A DNA stretch of 64,000 bases, taken from assembly GCA_026417735.1 (NCBI GenBank), contig JAOACR010000021.1, positions 62,001 through 126,000 of the forward strand. The letters run 5' to 3'. The translations under genes were made by a program, and so were the position numbers. Shown here piece by piece: positions 25,771-34,417 of the stretch. Below the pieces are notes generated by a model. That model was not told the DNA's origin and made no database searches. It saw only the letters and a program-made list of their open reading frames with translations. Source of the stretch: Kiritimatiellia bacterium (GTDB taxonomy: Bacteria > Verrucomicrobiota > Kiritimatiellia > PWTM01). Position 1 is the stretch's first letter. The number at the start of each line of letters is the position of its first letter.

Positions 25771-27818
25771 AGGGCGGGGGCTGCTGAGGTGGCCGCCGGT
25801 CTTTGCTCGGGACGTGGCGAGGTGCCGGGGTTCGCGCGTTCCCAGGCGAGGTAAGCGTCGGCCATTTGTGAAAAGGTGGCCCACCGCGCACGGCCCTCCT
25901 TCACGAGCGGAGAGACGACCTGCGCGAACCATGCCTCGATGACGGCGAAGGGATGGTCGGGGCGGCCGCGGAACTCACCTGGATGGAGGGTGATGTGGAA
26001 CACGTTCACGCGGTCGGCCCGGGCGGCGCGCAGGGAGAGTTCGAGGCCTTCGGTCAGCATGTCAAAGTAGCGCCAGTCGCCGCCGGCGAGTTCAGCGCGC
26101 CGCATCCCCGCGTGATCGGGCCGCGAGAAGAGGCCGTCGGGGAGGTAGACGATTCTGGCGGTGGGATCATGGTGCGCGAACGCGTTGATGTCGTCATCGG
26201 CCGGGCCTCCGGCAGGTCGCCAGGGATGGATGCCGAGCAAGCGGATGTCGGTACTCTGGCGGCGTGGGTTTTTGTGGTCGCACATCACTTCCAGCCCGGC
26301 GGTGGCGGCCGCGGCGAGCACGCCGGTGTAGAGGTTGCCGCCGCTCCAGCAGCGAATGGGTCCGCGAGCGCCGGCTCGCCGGATCCATTCGACCTCGCTG
26401 CGCATCGCGGCCGCCCAGTCGGCGACGTCGAGGGTGTTACAGTCGGGGCCGAGGTGCGCGTCCTCGTGGAAGTGCAGCGCAATTTCGTGTCCCCGGCGTT
26501 CGAGCTCCAGGAGAATCGTTTCGCCGGTTTCGGCGGCGATGCGTGTGAACGGTGTCTGCGCCTGGACGGTGAGGCGGCCCCCGAATCTTTCGACAAGGTT
26601 GGCGAGCTGGCGGATGTCCGTCACATGGCGTCGGAAGAGTTCCGGATCGCGGTAGTCGAGACGGTGCGGTGCCGATGGTGGAGGGCGAGCGGGAGAGCGC
26701 GGCAACCAGTCGGCGGGAGGCGGCGGCGCGCGCACCGCACCAAACGGTTCGATGTGGAGGCCAACGCCGATGAGCAGCGGCGCATTGGTGGAGCCGGCGT
26801 CCTGCGGCACCGTCCGGGAGAGGCGGGGTGGGGCCGCTGGTGTCGATCCTCGTTCCCGCGGTGGGGTGGTTGGAGGAGCCTCGCGTCGAACCGGTTCGCT
26901 GGTAACTGCGATCAGCCAGGCGCCATCGCGCAGTCGGACTGCGGCGGGATCGGCGCCGCGAAGTGGCAGATTCACTGGCGCCGACCATCGCTCACCATCA
27001 CTGCTGCTGGCCATCCAGACGAGGGCGCCGGGCCCTTCGGCGGGCATCCCAGCGTCCGCGGTTCCGAAAAACACCAGACGGCCGCCGTCGACGACGACGT
27101 TGCCCAGCCATCGCCGGTTGCCGGGGATTCGTACATCCGGCGCACGCACGAAGTTCAGGCCGTCTCGGCTGACGGCGTGATACGCGATGCCCTGCCTCGG
27201 GGAGGGGGGTTCACCCAGAGGTTCTGAGGGCCCGTTGTCCGGTGCGTACAGGTGCACCACGCCGCGATACCCGACTGCCGCACAGTCAATCACGGGCCGG
27301 TTCGTGATCGCGAACCGCACGCCGGGCTCGAAGACATAGGCGACCCCGTCGGTGGTGATCGCAGAATAGATCGCGGGCACGGACTGCCCGCCCGCGGGCC
27401 GCCGACGGTTGCCGGTGAAATACAGTCGCAGGCGGCCGTCCGGCAGAGGGACGAGGGTGGGGTCAAAAGGGAATCGCATCCACTCGGGCAGGCCGGCCAT
27501 CTGGATCACGCGCGGCGGCGTCCAGGTGTGTCCCTCGTCGGAAGAGAACCGCACGGCGACAGTGTCGAAATTCTGCGGATCATCGGCGGGAAAGTGCTGA
27601 TGAGCGGCGATCAGTCGCCCGTCTCCAAGGCGAGCGAGCGTGACCACTCCCGCCCGCTCAAAGGTCGCCACCTTTTCGGTCTGGTGTGGATCTCCCCAAC
27701 GCCAGAGTTGGATGTCGCGGTTCCAAGGCCCGTCGTCGGGAGGAGGTGGTGGCCGCTGGGCGAGCACAGCGGTCGCGGTGCTAGACAGCGCGATCGACAA
27801 CAGGAGGACGCAGTTCAT
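25698..27818 (-). CDS. secreted sialidase-like/polysaccharide deacetylase-like two-domain protein
   Basis: 706 residues from ATG 27818. MNCVLLLSIALSSTATAVLA is a signal peptide. Residues 50-330 form a sialidase/BNR-type propeller with Asp boxes FSSDEGHTW (91-99) and SSSDGERWSAP. After a Pro/Arg-rich linker, residues from about 410 form a deacetylase-like domain: DYRDPELFRRHV, LERRGHEIALHFHEDAHLG and FHITLHPGEF. It probably acts on extracellular glycans; substrate and activity are unknown. The last 25 or so residues overlap the frame-broken pseudogene and look non-native, so the original stop may have been lost or the two were once one gene. Confidence 0.68.
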   Translation of the reverse strand: MNCVLLLSIALSSTATAVLAQRPPPPPDDGPWNRDIQLWRWGDPHQTEKVATFERAGVVTLARLGDGRLIAAHQHFPADDPQNFDTVAVRFSSDEGHTWTPPRVIQMAGLPEWMRFPFDPTLVPLPDGRLRLYFTGNRRRPAGGQSVPAIYSAITTDGVAYVFEPGVRFAITNRPVIDCAAVGYRGVVHLYAPDNGPSEPLGEPPSPRQGIAYHAVSRDGLNFVRAPDVRIPGNRRWLGNVVVDGGRLVFFGTADAGMPAEGPGALVWMASSSDGERWSAPVNLPLRGADPAAVRLRDGAWLIAVTSEPVRREAPPTTPPRERGSTPAAPPRLSRTVPQDAGSTNAPLLIGVGLHIEPFGAVRAPPPPADWLPRSPARPPPSAPHRLDYRDPELFRRHVTDIRQLANLVERFGGRLTVQAQTPFTRIAAETGETILLELERRGHEIALHFHEDAHLGPDCNTLDVADWAAAMRSEVEWIRRAGARGPIRCWSGGNLYTGVLAAAATAGLEVMCDHKNPRRQSTDIRLLGIHPWRPAGGPADDDINAFAHHDPTARIVYLPDGLFSRPDHAGMRRAELAGGDWRYFDMLTEGLELSLRAARADRVNVFHITLHPGEFRGRPDHPFAVIEAWFAQVVSPLVKEGRARWATFSQMADAYLAWERANPGTSPRPEQRPAATSAAPALASLLWSTRTTGAVSTRAPTPCFD

Positions 27819-28008
27819 GAGGGAATCCCGGCTCCAAGGTAAATGGTTTCCGTGCTGCTGCAAGCACGGGTGGCGGGTTCTCGAGGGTGATGAGGCGAAC
27901 CGCCGACGGTGTAAACCAACGATCGGTGCAATGGGCGGCGAGTGGGAGGTGAATGATTGACGGCCACGCGCGGCCGCGCCTATGCTACCTGCGGGCATTT
28001 TTGAGCGG

Positions 28009-29766
28009 ATGAACACGCCAGAGGGCCACTCCGCCTCGGCGCGGGCGCCCGTCGCGGCGCGCGGCGGCCGCGTCCGTGCTCTATTGGAACAGTGTGGGTT
28101 GTTGGATTCTGCGCAGGTGGAGGAGGTGTTCCGCCGCGCGCGGGAGAGTGGAACGACCGTGATCCAGGCCGCCCTGACGGCGGGACTGGTGAGGGAGACT
28201 GTGCTGTTGGAGGCGCTCGCCCGGGCGATGGAGGTGCCGTATGTCCGAGCCTCGGAGGTGACGATCCCGCGCGAGTCGCTGGAGGCGCTGCCGGCGAAGG
28301 CGGTGATGCAGTTTCGGGTGCTACCGTGGCGGATCGAGGATGGCGCACTTCGGGTGATTACGAGTGATCCATGGGTGCCCGGGCTGGCCGATGCGCTGCG
28401 TTTGGCGAGCGGACGTCGGGTGCGGTTTGCGCTGAGCCCCGCGGCGGAAATCGAGGCGGCGGCGAAGCGACTCTACGGGGTGGGCGCGGACACGCTCGAA
28501 CGGATGATCCAGGACAATCGGATCGAGGTGGCGCCGGAAGAAACGCTCGATAAGGTGGACCTCAGTTCGCTCGATCAGGAGGCTTCCGTCGTCAAGTTTG
28601 TCAACCAGATCATCTGGGAGGCCTACCAGGATCGTGCAACGGACATCCACATCGAGCCACAGGAGTTCGACCTGCGGGTGCGGTATCGGATCGACGGCGT
28701 GCTGCACCAGACGCCGGTGCCGGCGCAGCTGAAGCGGTTTCAATCGGCGGTGATCTCCCGCATCAAGGTGATGGCGGGGATGGACATCGCGGAGAAACGC
28801 TTGCCGCAGGACGGCCGGATCAGCCTTCGAATCCGCGGCGAAGAAATCGACGTGCGCGTCTCGACGATGCCGACCGTTTACGGAGAAAGCGTGAGTCTGC
28901 GGCTGCTGATGCGTTCGAGCGGACTGCTGGGAATGGACAAACTGGGGCTCTCGCCGCGGGATGAGGAGATTCTCCGTCGGCTGATCACCCGGCCGCACGG
29001 GATCCTGCTGGTGACCGGTCCGACCGGCTCGGGCAAGTCCACCTCGCTGTACGCGTGGCTGCACACGATCAATAAGACGGATCTGCGCATCATCACCGTT
29101 GAGGATCCGATAGAGTACGAGATGCCGGGGGTGAACCAGGTGCAGATTCGTCCCGAGATCGGGCTCACGTTCGCGGTGGGGCTGCGGCACATTCTGCGGC
29201 AGGATCCGGACGTGATCATGGTCGGTGAGATTCGTGACAAGGAGACCGCAGAGATCGCGATCCGCGCGGCGCTGACCGGGCATCTGGTGTTTAGCACCCT
29301 CCATACGAACGATGCGGCCGGCGCGGTGACACGGCTGCTCGACATGGGGATCGAGCCGTTTCTGGTCGCATCGTCGGTGGAAGGGCTGGTGGCCCAGCGT
29401 TTGGTGCGGCGGCTTTGCACCAGCTGTCGCCGGCCGGCATCGGTGGCGCCGGAATTCTTACGAAAGGTGGGGTTTCCGATCGCGCGGCTGGGGGAGGGAG
29501 GGATCTGGGAGCCGGTCGGCTGCGAGGAGTGCCGCGGCACGGGATTTCGCGGCCGAACGGGAATCTATGAGATTTTGGTGGTGGACGACGCGATTCGTGC
29601 GCTGGTCACCGCACGCGCGTCCGCCAACGAGATCAAGGCCGAGGCGATTCGGCGGGGTATGCGCACACTGCGCGACGATGGCTGGAGCAAGGTGTTGGAC
29701 GGGGTGACAACCATCGAGGAAGTGCTGCGCGTGTCGGAGGAGGACGAGGCGCTGGCGGAGGGCTGA
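28009..29766 (+). CDS. gspE: type II secretion/type IV pilus assembly ATPase (GspE/PilB family)
   Basis: 585 residues from ATG 28009. An N-terminal T2SSE_N/MshEN-like domain (about 15-150) precedes the motor. GPTGSGKSTSLYAW is Walker A, TVEDPIEYEMPG the Asp box, DPDVIMVGEIRDKETAEIAI Walker B, and HLVFSTLHTNDAAGA the His box. CTSC and CEEC pairs near residues 469 and 504 form the zinc-binding tetracysteine of PilB/GspE. It powers assembly of a pseudopilus or pilus from the cytoplasm. The gspF-like gene follows after 13 bases; the pilin, secretin and pilT genes are not here, so T2SS versus T4P cannot be decided. ATG 27982 is an alternative start. Confidence 0.93.
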   Translation: MNTPEGHSASARAPVAARGGRVRALLEQCGLLDSAQVEEVFRRARESGTTVIQAALTAGLVRETVLLEALARAMEVPYVRASEVTIPRESLEALPAKAVMQFRVLPWRIEDGALRVITSDPWVPGLADALRLASGRRVRFALSPAAEIEAAAKRLYGVGADTLERMIQDNRIEVAPEETLDKVDLSSLDQEASVVKFVNQIIWEAYQDRATDIHIEPQEFDLRVRYRIDGVLHQTPVPAQLKRFQSAVISRIKVMAGMDIAEKRLPQDGRISLRIRGEEIDVRVSTMPTVYGESVSLRLLMRSSGLLGMDKLGLSPRDEEILRRLITRPHGILLVTGPTGSGKSTSLYAWLHTINKTDLRIITVEDPIEYEMPGVNQVQIRPEIGLTFAVGLRHILRQDPDVIMVGEIRDKETAEIAIRAALTGHLVFSTLHTNDAAGAVTRLLDMGIEPFLVASSVEGLVAQRLVRRLCTSCRRPASVAPEFLRKVGFPIARLGEGGIWEPVGCEECRGTGFRGRTGIYEILVVDDAIRALVTARASANEIKAEAIRRGMRTLRDDGWSKVLDGVTTIEEVLRVSEEDEALAEG

Positions 29767-29779
29767 GCGCAGCGCGACG

Positions 29780-31021
29780 ATGGCGACCTTCCGCTATTTG
29801 GCGCGGGCGCGCGACGGGCGCCGACTGGAGGGTTGTCTGGAGGCGGCGGACCGTCACGCTGCGCTTGCAGAGCTGGCCCGGATGGACTGTGTACCGGTCC
29901 GAGTGGAGGAGGCCGCTGCGGTGGAACTGGCGCCATCCGCGGGGCGGTTTCGGCTGCGTCGTCGGGCCAGTCCGCCGCGCATGGCAACGCGCCAGATGCT
30001 GCAGTTTACGCGAGAGCTAAGCGACCTTGTGGGCTCGGGGATGACGTTGGGGGAGGCGTTGCACGCGCTCGCGCGGCGGGGCGGTGGCGGGGAGGCGGCC
30101 ACCGCGGTGATCAGCGATCTGCGTGACCAGATCGTGCAGGGCCGGAGCCTCTCCGATGCGCTGGCGGCCCACCCTGCCACATTCCCCCCGCTGTACGTCA
30201 GCATGGTTCGGGCGGGCGAGGCGGCGGGAACGCTGGCCGCTTCGTTGGAGCGGCTGGCGGCGCATTTTGAACGTGCGCAGGAGACACGCGAGAAGATTCT
30301 GATGGCGCTGACCTATCCCGGCATTGTGCTGTTGGTGGGCAGTCTCACGGTGGTCTTCATCATGGTCTTCGTCATTCCGCGGTTTGCGAGCATGTTCGCC
30401 GAGCTGGGCAGTACATTGCCGTTGCCCACGCGGATTTTGATTGGCCTCAGCCGCTCGCTGACGGGTGTGCGGGGACTGATCCTGATTGCGGCCATTCTGC
30501 TGGCGGTGATCGCGGCGCGACGCGGGCTGGCCACCGAGGCGGGCCGTGAATGGTGGCATCGAACGCAATTGCGATTGCCGGTGATCGGGCGGGTGGTGCG
30601 CGCCGCCGCATTTGCACAGTTCGCACAGACACTCGGTTCGCTGTTGGCGAATGGAGTGCCAGTGCTCTCAGCGTTGACGATCGTGGAGCGCACGATCGGC
30701 AACCGGGTAATCGCGCGTGAAATCCGTCAGGCACGGGAACGCGTGACGGACGGTTCCACTATCTCCCGCCCGCTGGCCGCGGGCAAGGTGTTTCCGACAT
30801 TGCTGACGGACATGCTCGCGGTCGGCGAGCGGACCGGCGACATGCCTGGCGCCCTCGCGCACATCGCGCGGCGCTACGAGGCGGAACTCGACCGCACGTT
30901 GAAGCTCTTCATTACGATCCTGGAGCCCGCGCTGATCGTGGCGATCGCGACCCTGGTGGGGTTTGTTGCCATCAGCATGCTGGCCGCCGTGTTCGACCTG
31001 ACCAGCGGCCTGCGCACCTGA
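29780..31021 (+). CDS. gspF: type II secretion/type IV pilus inner membrane platform protein (GspF/PilC family)
   Basis: 413 residues. Two T2SSF repeats are present, each starting with a soluble helical bundle (FTRELSDLVGSGMTLGEALH at about 75, FAQFAQTLGSLLANGVPVLS at about 278), followed by membrane helices (YPGIVLLVGSLTVVFIMVFV, LFITILEPALIVAIATLVGF). MVRAGEAAGTL and AVGERTGDMPGAL are the repeated conserved pieces. It couples the GspE-type ATPase to the growing filament. The gene is 13 bases after gspE, so they are co-expressed. Confidence 0.93.
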   Translation: MATFRYLARARDGRRLEGCLEAADRHAALAELARMDCVPVRVEEAAAVELAPSAGRFRLRRRASPPRMATRQMLQFTRELSDLVGSGMTLGEALHALARRGGGGEAATAVISDLRDQIVQGRSLSDALAAHPATFPPLYVSMVRAGEAAGTLAASLERLAAHFERAQETREKILMALTYPGIVLLVGSLTVVFIMVFVIPRFASMFAELGSTLPLPTRILIGLSRSLTGVRGLILIAAILLAVIAARRGLATEAGREWWHRTQLRLPVIGRVVRAAAFAQFAQTLGSLLANGVPVLSALTIVERTIGNRVIAREIRQARERVTDGSTISRPLAAGKVFPTLLTDMLAVGERTGDMPGALAHIARRYEAELDRTLKLFITILEPALIVAIATLVGFVAISMLAAVFDLTSGLRT

Positions 31022-31095
31022 GCACCGGGATGCGTTCTTGAAAGCCGCGAAAATTGACGTAGTGTGCAACCCAATGAACTGAAAGGACGGAGAGC

Positions 31096-31659
31096 ATGTG
31101 CCAGGTGCTGGTCGTGTACGCATCCGATTGGGGGCATACGAAACGAATGGCCGAAGCGGTCGCAGAGGGCGTTCTCTCGGTGTCCGGGACACGGGTGGAG
31201 GTGAAGAGTGCAGAGGCGGCAACCGCAGACGATCTGGTCGCGGCCGATGCGGTTGTGGTCGGTACCCCGGTCCACATGGGCAGCCCCGACTGGCGCGTGA
31301 AACGGTGGATTGACCAGGCGTGTAGTGCGCTCTGGCTGAAGGACGCGATGGTGGGCAAGGTCGGCGCGGTGTTTGCCACCGGCAGCGGCTTCGGCAATGC
31401 AGGTGGCGGCTGTGAGCTGGCGATGCTGGCGCTGCTGTCCAATTTTGCGGAACTCGGGATGATCATCGTGCCGTTGCCCAAAAACACGCCGGGATACGCG
31501 CGGGGCGGTCTGCACTGGGGGCCGTACGGGCGTTCGGCGTCTGAGACGATGACCCCTGGCGAGCTGTCCGCGGAAGCTTTGGAGACGGCTCGACGGCACG
31601 GGGCCAATGTCGCACGGGTCGCGGCGGCAGTGAGCAAGGCTCGTCTGCTGGGCGGCTGA
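31096..31659 (+). CDS. flavodoxin-fold NAD(P)H:quinone oxidoreductase-like protein (WrbA-like)
   Basis: 187 residues. VLVVYASDWGHTKRMAEAVA at the N-terminus is the FMN phosphate loop; VVVGTPVHMGSPDWRVKRWID and FATGSGFGNAGGGCELAML match the flavin-ring loops of the WrbA/flavodoxin family, and the LGMIIVPLP strand follows. It likely reduces quinones or serves as an electron carrier. GGACGGAGAG stands just upstream of ATG 31096. It is flanked downstream by a hairpin with T-rich tail, so it seems to be a single-gene unit. Confidence 0.85.
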   Translation: MCQVLVVYASDWGHTKRMAEAVAEGVLSVSGTRVEVKSAEAATADDLVAADAVVVGTPVHMGSPDWRVKRWIDQACSALWLKDAMVGKVGAVFATGSGFGNAGGGCELAMLALLSNFAELGMIIVPLPKNTPGYARGGLHWGPYGRSASETMTPGELSAEALETARRHGANVARVAAAVSKARLLGG

Positions 31660-31663
31660 ACGT

Positions 31664-31708
31664 CTCAGATCCCGGGTGTGGGGCCCCAAAGGGGCTGAGT
31701 TTCTTGTT
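31664..31708 (+). terminator. putative Rho-independent terminator after the flavodoxin gene
   Basis: Five bases after the flavodoxin stop, GGCCCC (31682-31687), an AAA loop and GGGGCT (31691-31696) form a short G+C-rich hairpin, enclosed by a possible outer CTCAG/CTGAG pairing (31664-31668 with 31695-31699). TTTCTTGTT follows at once. The stem is short, so the call is moderate. Confidence 0.45.
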
Positions 31709-31802
31709 CATCTCCCTTGCGTTGCGCCTGTGGCAGAGGGACAAATTCAGTCCGGCTGTCATTCTGTTCCGCTTTTTTGTCCGGGGGCATCAACTTTTTG
31801 TA

Positions 31803-31854
31803 GTCCTCCGCCTTGCCAGCAACGTTACGATATGTTCAAATGTACGCGGAGGAC
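31803..31854 (+). promoter_or_regulatory. 9-bp inverted repeat overlapping the ribosome binding site of the ROK regulator gene
   Basis: GTCCTCCGC at 31803-31811 is perfectly complementary to GCGGAGGAC at 31846-31854. The right arm contains GGAGGA, the ribosome binding site eight bases before ATG 31862. The dyad could be a DNA operator for autoregulation, or an RNA hairpin (34-base loop) that hides the ribosome site. Both readings are inferences. Confidence 0.5.
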
Positions 31855-31861
31855 CGCAGCG

Positions 31862-33133
31862 ATGACGTTTGGGCAAGGCAAGGCAACGCTTCGAATGGCG
31901 GGCGAGCACAATCGCAAGCTTGTCTTTCAAATCTTGAGAAGGTTCCGGAGAGCTTCACGTCAACAAATCTCTGAAATCACGGGTCTGCATCGATCGACGC
32001 TCTCGAAGATCATGGCCGAGTTTTTGTCGAGCGGGCTTGCGCGCGAAGTGGGCCCCGTACAGCCGCCGAGGCGAAGGGTTGGCAAGCGGCAGATTCATGT
32101 GGAGCTTTGCGGGGAGGCGGGCTGGACACTGGGGTTTGGGTTGAGTCCCGGTTTTGCGCAAATGGCGGTGGTGGATGTCGCCGGTGGGTTGGTGGGCTCG
32201 ACCCAGTTCGAAATTGAGCGGGATCTGGCGAAGGTGCCGGCGACGCTGAAAGTGCGGGCGGACGAGTGGTTCTCTTCGCACCCGACCCCGGCGGGACGCT
32301 TTTTCGGGGTTGGGGTCGCAGTGACCGGCATTACCGATCCGGACTCGGGTGTTGTGATCTACTCCGAGGGCTTCCGGGTGCGGAATCATCCGTTGGCCGC
32401 TGCCGTTCGGGAGGTGTTTGGCGCGCGCACAACCATTGACAATGACGCGCGGGCGGAGGCGATCGCGCACCTGAACCAGCCGACCGTGCCGACGGGATCA
32501 GATCTGCTGTTTTTGTATCTTCGGCACCGAGAGGTCGGCGATCGGGTTGAATTCACGGATGTGGGCGCCGCGATTGTGCTGGGCGGTCGAGTGTTCCGCG
32601 GCAGTCATCGCGGGGCCGGTGAGATTTGGGGAGATCTACGCCCGGCTCTGCCGCCGCCAGTGACCATGGCGGAGTTGAGAATGATTGAGACGCCAGACGC
32701 GGCGATCAATGACCACGTGGAGGCGGTGGTGGAGGCGCTGGCCCCGATTGCAGCGACTCTGGCAGGTTTTATGGATCCGGATACGGTGGTGCTTGGGGGC
32801 ACAGTGGATTGGCGGAACCGAACGGTTCTGAATGTGCTCGAGGCGCGCCTGAATGAGCGCATCCGGCCATGGTATGCGGAACGGCGAATACGGGTGGAAT
32901 GTGCGGAAGTGCCGGCAGCCGGCGCGGCCTACGGTGCGGCGCTGCTTGCGATGGATGAAGTGCCCGGTGACGAGTTGTTCGGCACTCCTGCCGCGCGTGA
33001 AATGGCAGTCCAAGCGCGCCGGCGCCATCGTCGCCGTCGGAACCGGCGCCGGCGAGCGATCACTCCGCCGACGGAGCCGCCCGCGGTCGGGGCCCTCGTT
33101 CCCGGCCAGACGGCCACGACAGAACCGGCCTGA
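31862..33133 (+). CDS. ROK-family protein with N-terminal winged helix (NagC/XylR-type regulator)
   Basis: 423 residues from ATG 31862, set by GGAGGA eight bases upstream; in-frame ATGs at 31832 and earlier lack such a site. Residues 13-80 form a winged helix: NRKLVFQILRRFRRASRQQI, then SEITGLHRSTLSKIMAEFL. The ROK domain follows: GFGLSPGFAQMAVVD, GVGVAVTGITDPDSG, DNDARAEAIAHL and DPDTVVLGGTVDW. I do not see the usual CxCGxxGC zinc motif. The C-terminus ends in an Arg-rich run (RRRHRRRRNRRRRA) and a Pro-rich tail that are not part of the family and may bind nucleic acid. It probably represses sugar genes in response to a sugar ligand; targets are unknown. Confidence 0.85.
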   Translation: MTFGQGKATLRMAGEHNRKLVFQILRRFRRASRQQISEITGLHRSTLSKIMAEFLSSGLAREVGPVQPPRRRVGKRQIHVELCGEAGWTLGFGLSPGFAQMAVVDVAGGLVGSTQFEIERDLAKVPATLKVRADEWFSSHPTPAGRFFGVGVAVTGITDPDSGVVIYSEGFRVRNHPLAAAVREVFGARTTIDNDARAEAIAHLNQPTVPTGSDLLFLYLRHREVGDRVEFTDVGAAIVLGGRVFRGSHRGAGEIWGDLRPALPPPVTMAELRMIETPDAAINDHVEAVVEALAPIAATLAGFMDPDTVVLGGTVDWRNRTVLNVLEARLNERIRPWYAERRIRVECAEVPAAGAAYGAALLAMDEVPGDELFGTPAAREMAVQARRRHRRRRNRRRRAITPPTEPPAVGALVPGQTATTEPA

Positions 33134-33138
33134 GGGGT

Positions 33139-33828
33139 CTACTGCTGGACGACTGTGGTCGAACGGGTCTGACCGCCCGACGCGACCCGGACGGTCTGAG
33201 TGCCAGCGATGTTGCCAGCCTGGTAGATCACCGACGACCCGCTGCCGTTGATCGAGCCAAGCGAGGGGTTTGCGACCGACCACGAGTAGGAACCTGTGCC
33301 ACCCGACGCAGTGAAAGTGGTGGTGCTGTTGCGGGCCACGGTGATCGTGCCCGCTGGGCTGATGGCGAGGTTACCACCGCCGCCACCCTGATTGGTCGGC
33401 ACGGTGGCCTGACCATAAACAGTCCCGTATAGAGTGGCTTCGATCCACGTGCCGCGCATCGTGGCCAGGTTTCCGCTGACGTCGACAGTAGCCTGGATCA
33501 CCCCGGAGACACCTGAGCTGGTGCGACCTTCCAGCGTGATCGTTGCGGAGGAAGGTGACGAGGCAATGACGCGACCCCGAAAAACCCTGCCGTTGTTGTC
33601 GATTCCCTGCAGCTGATCTCCGTTCTGAATCAGGTTCATGTTGACGATCGGCGCCCCGCTGTTCTGGGAGACGAGTCGGCCGTTCCCATTCGCGTAGAAT
33701 CCCGCGATATTGATGCCGACCTCACGGACTACTTCGTCGGGCGAGCCGATTTCGCAGCCGGCGATGGCGGCCATTAGCGCGCCGGCCACCAACATAACAC
33801 GGGCCTGCTCTCGGAGCTTGGGCGTCAT
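33139..33828 (-). CDS. lipoprotein of unknown function with Ig-like C-terminal domain
   Basis: 229 residues. The signal ends LMAAIAGC, a clear lipobox with Cys25. Residues 40-145 are beta-rich with NGDQLQGIDNNGRVFRGRV and RGTWIEATLYGTVYGQ. A Gly-rich linker follows, then a C-terminal domain of bacterial Ig-like kind (ITVARNSTTTFTASGGTGSY to QTVRVASGGQTRSTTVVQQ). Function is unknown; it likely faces the periplasm or the surface. Its stop is only five bases from the stop of the convergent ROK gene. Confidence 0.7.
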   Translation of the reverse strand: MTPKLREQARVMLVAGALMAAIAGCEIGSPDEVVREVGINIAGFYANGNGRLVSQNSGAPIVNMNLIQNGDQLQGIDNNGRVFRGRVIASSPSSATITLEGRTSSGVSGVIQATVDVSGNLATMRGTWIEATLYGTVYGQATVPTNQGGGGGNLAISPAGTITVARNSTTTFTASGGTGSYSWSVANPSLGSINGSGSSVIYQAGNIAGTQTVRVASGGQTRSTTVVQQ

Positions 33829-33922
33829 GGTTGCGACTCCACTGCGGCGATCACGGTATCCAATGTCACTCTACGGGTGGCGGAGCCGGGACGCAAACCC
33901 CCGCGTTGAACGGGCTTGCCGG

Positions 33923-34366
33923 TCACGTGGGCCGTCGCGACGGAACTACCAGCACGGGGCACCGTGCATGTTTGAGCACGCCGGAGGCGACACTCCCCAC
34001 CAGCAGATCGTAGAGCGCTCCATGCCCGTGAGAGCCCATCACGAGAAGGTCGGCGCCGAACTCTTGAGCGGCCGCAAGGATCTTCTGGACCGGGTCGCCC
34101 TGCACGACCAGCGCACTGACTGCGGGCGTCTCGTCGCGGAGGCTTTCCTCAATGGCATGGAGCTGCTGCCGCGCAGCCCGATATTCAGCGGCAATGCGCT
34201 CGCGCACCGTCGCCGGACCGGCCTCGTAACCCACGAAATCGGGCTCCGGAGGGACGGCATGAATCAGCCGTACGTCGGCGTGGAACGCGCGCGAGAGCGC
34301 GGCGACCACTCGGATCAGATCGCCGGTGACCGGCGAGAAGTCCACCGCCGCCAAGATCCGTTTCAC
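33923..34366 (-). CDS. universal stress protein (UspA family)
   Basis: 147 residues. RILAAVDFSPVTGDLIRVVA is the usual first strand, and VMGSHGHGALYDLLVGSVAS carries the G-x2-G-x9-G(S) nucleotide-binding motif of the ATP-binding UspA subgroup, ending with LKHARCPVLVV. It is 51 bases downstream of thiC on the same strand and may share its transcript. The role in stress survival is inferred from the family only. Confidence 0.9.
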   Translation of the reverse strand: MKRILAAVDFSPVTGDLIRVVAALSRAFHADVRLIHAVPPEPDFVGYEAGPATVRERIAAEYRAARQQLHAIEESLRDETPAVSALVVQGDPVQKILAAAQEFGADLLVMGSHGHGALYDLLVGSVASGVLKHARCPVLVVPSRRPT

Positions 34367-34417
34367 GAGGAAAGCATCGCACTGGGAAGCGGACCGGCCA
34401 AGCCAAATTCCGTCCGA

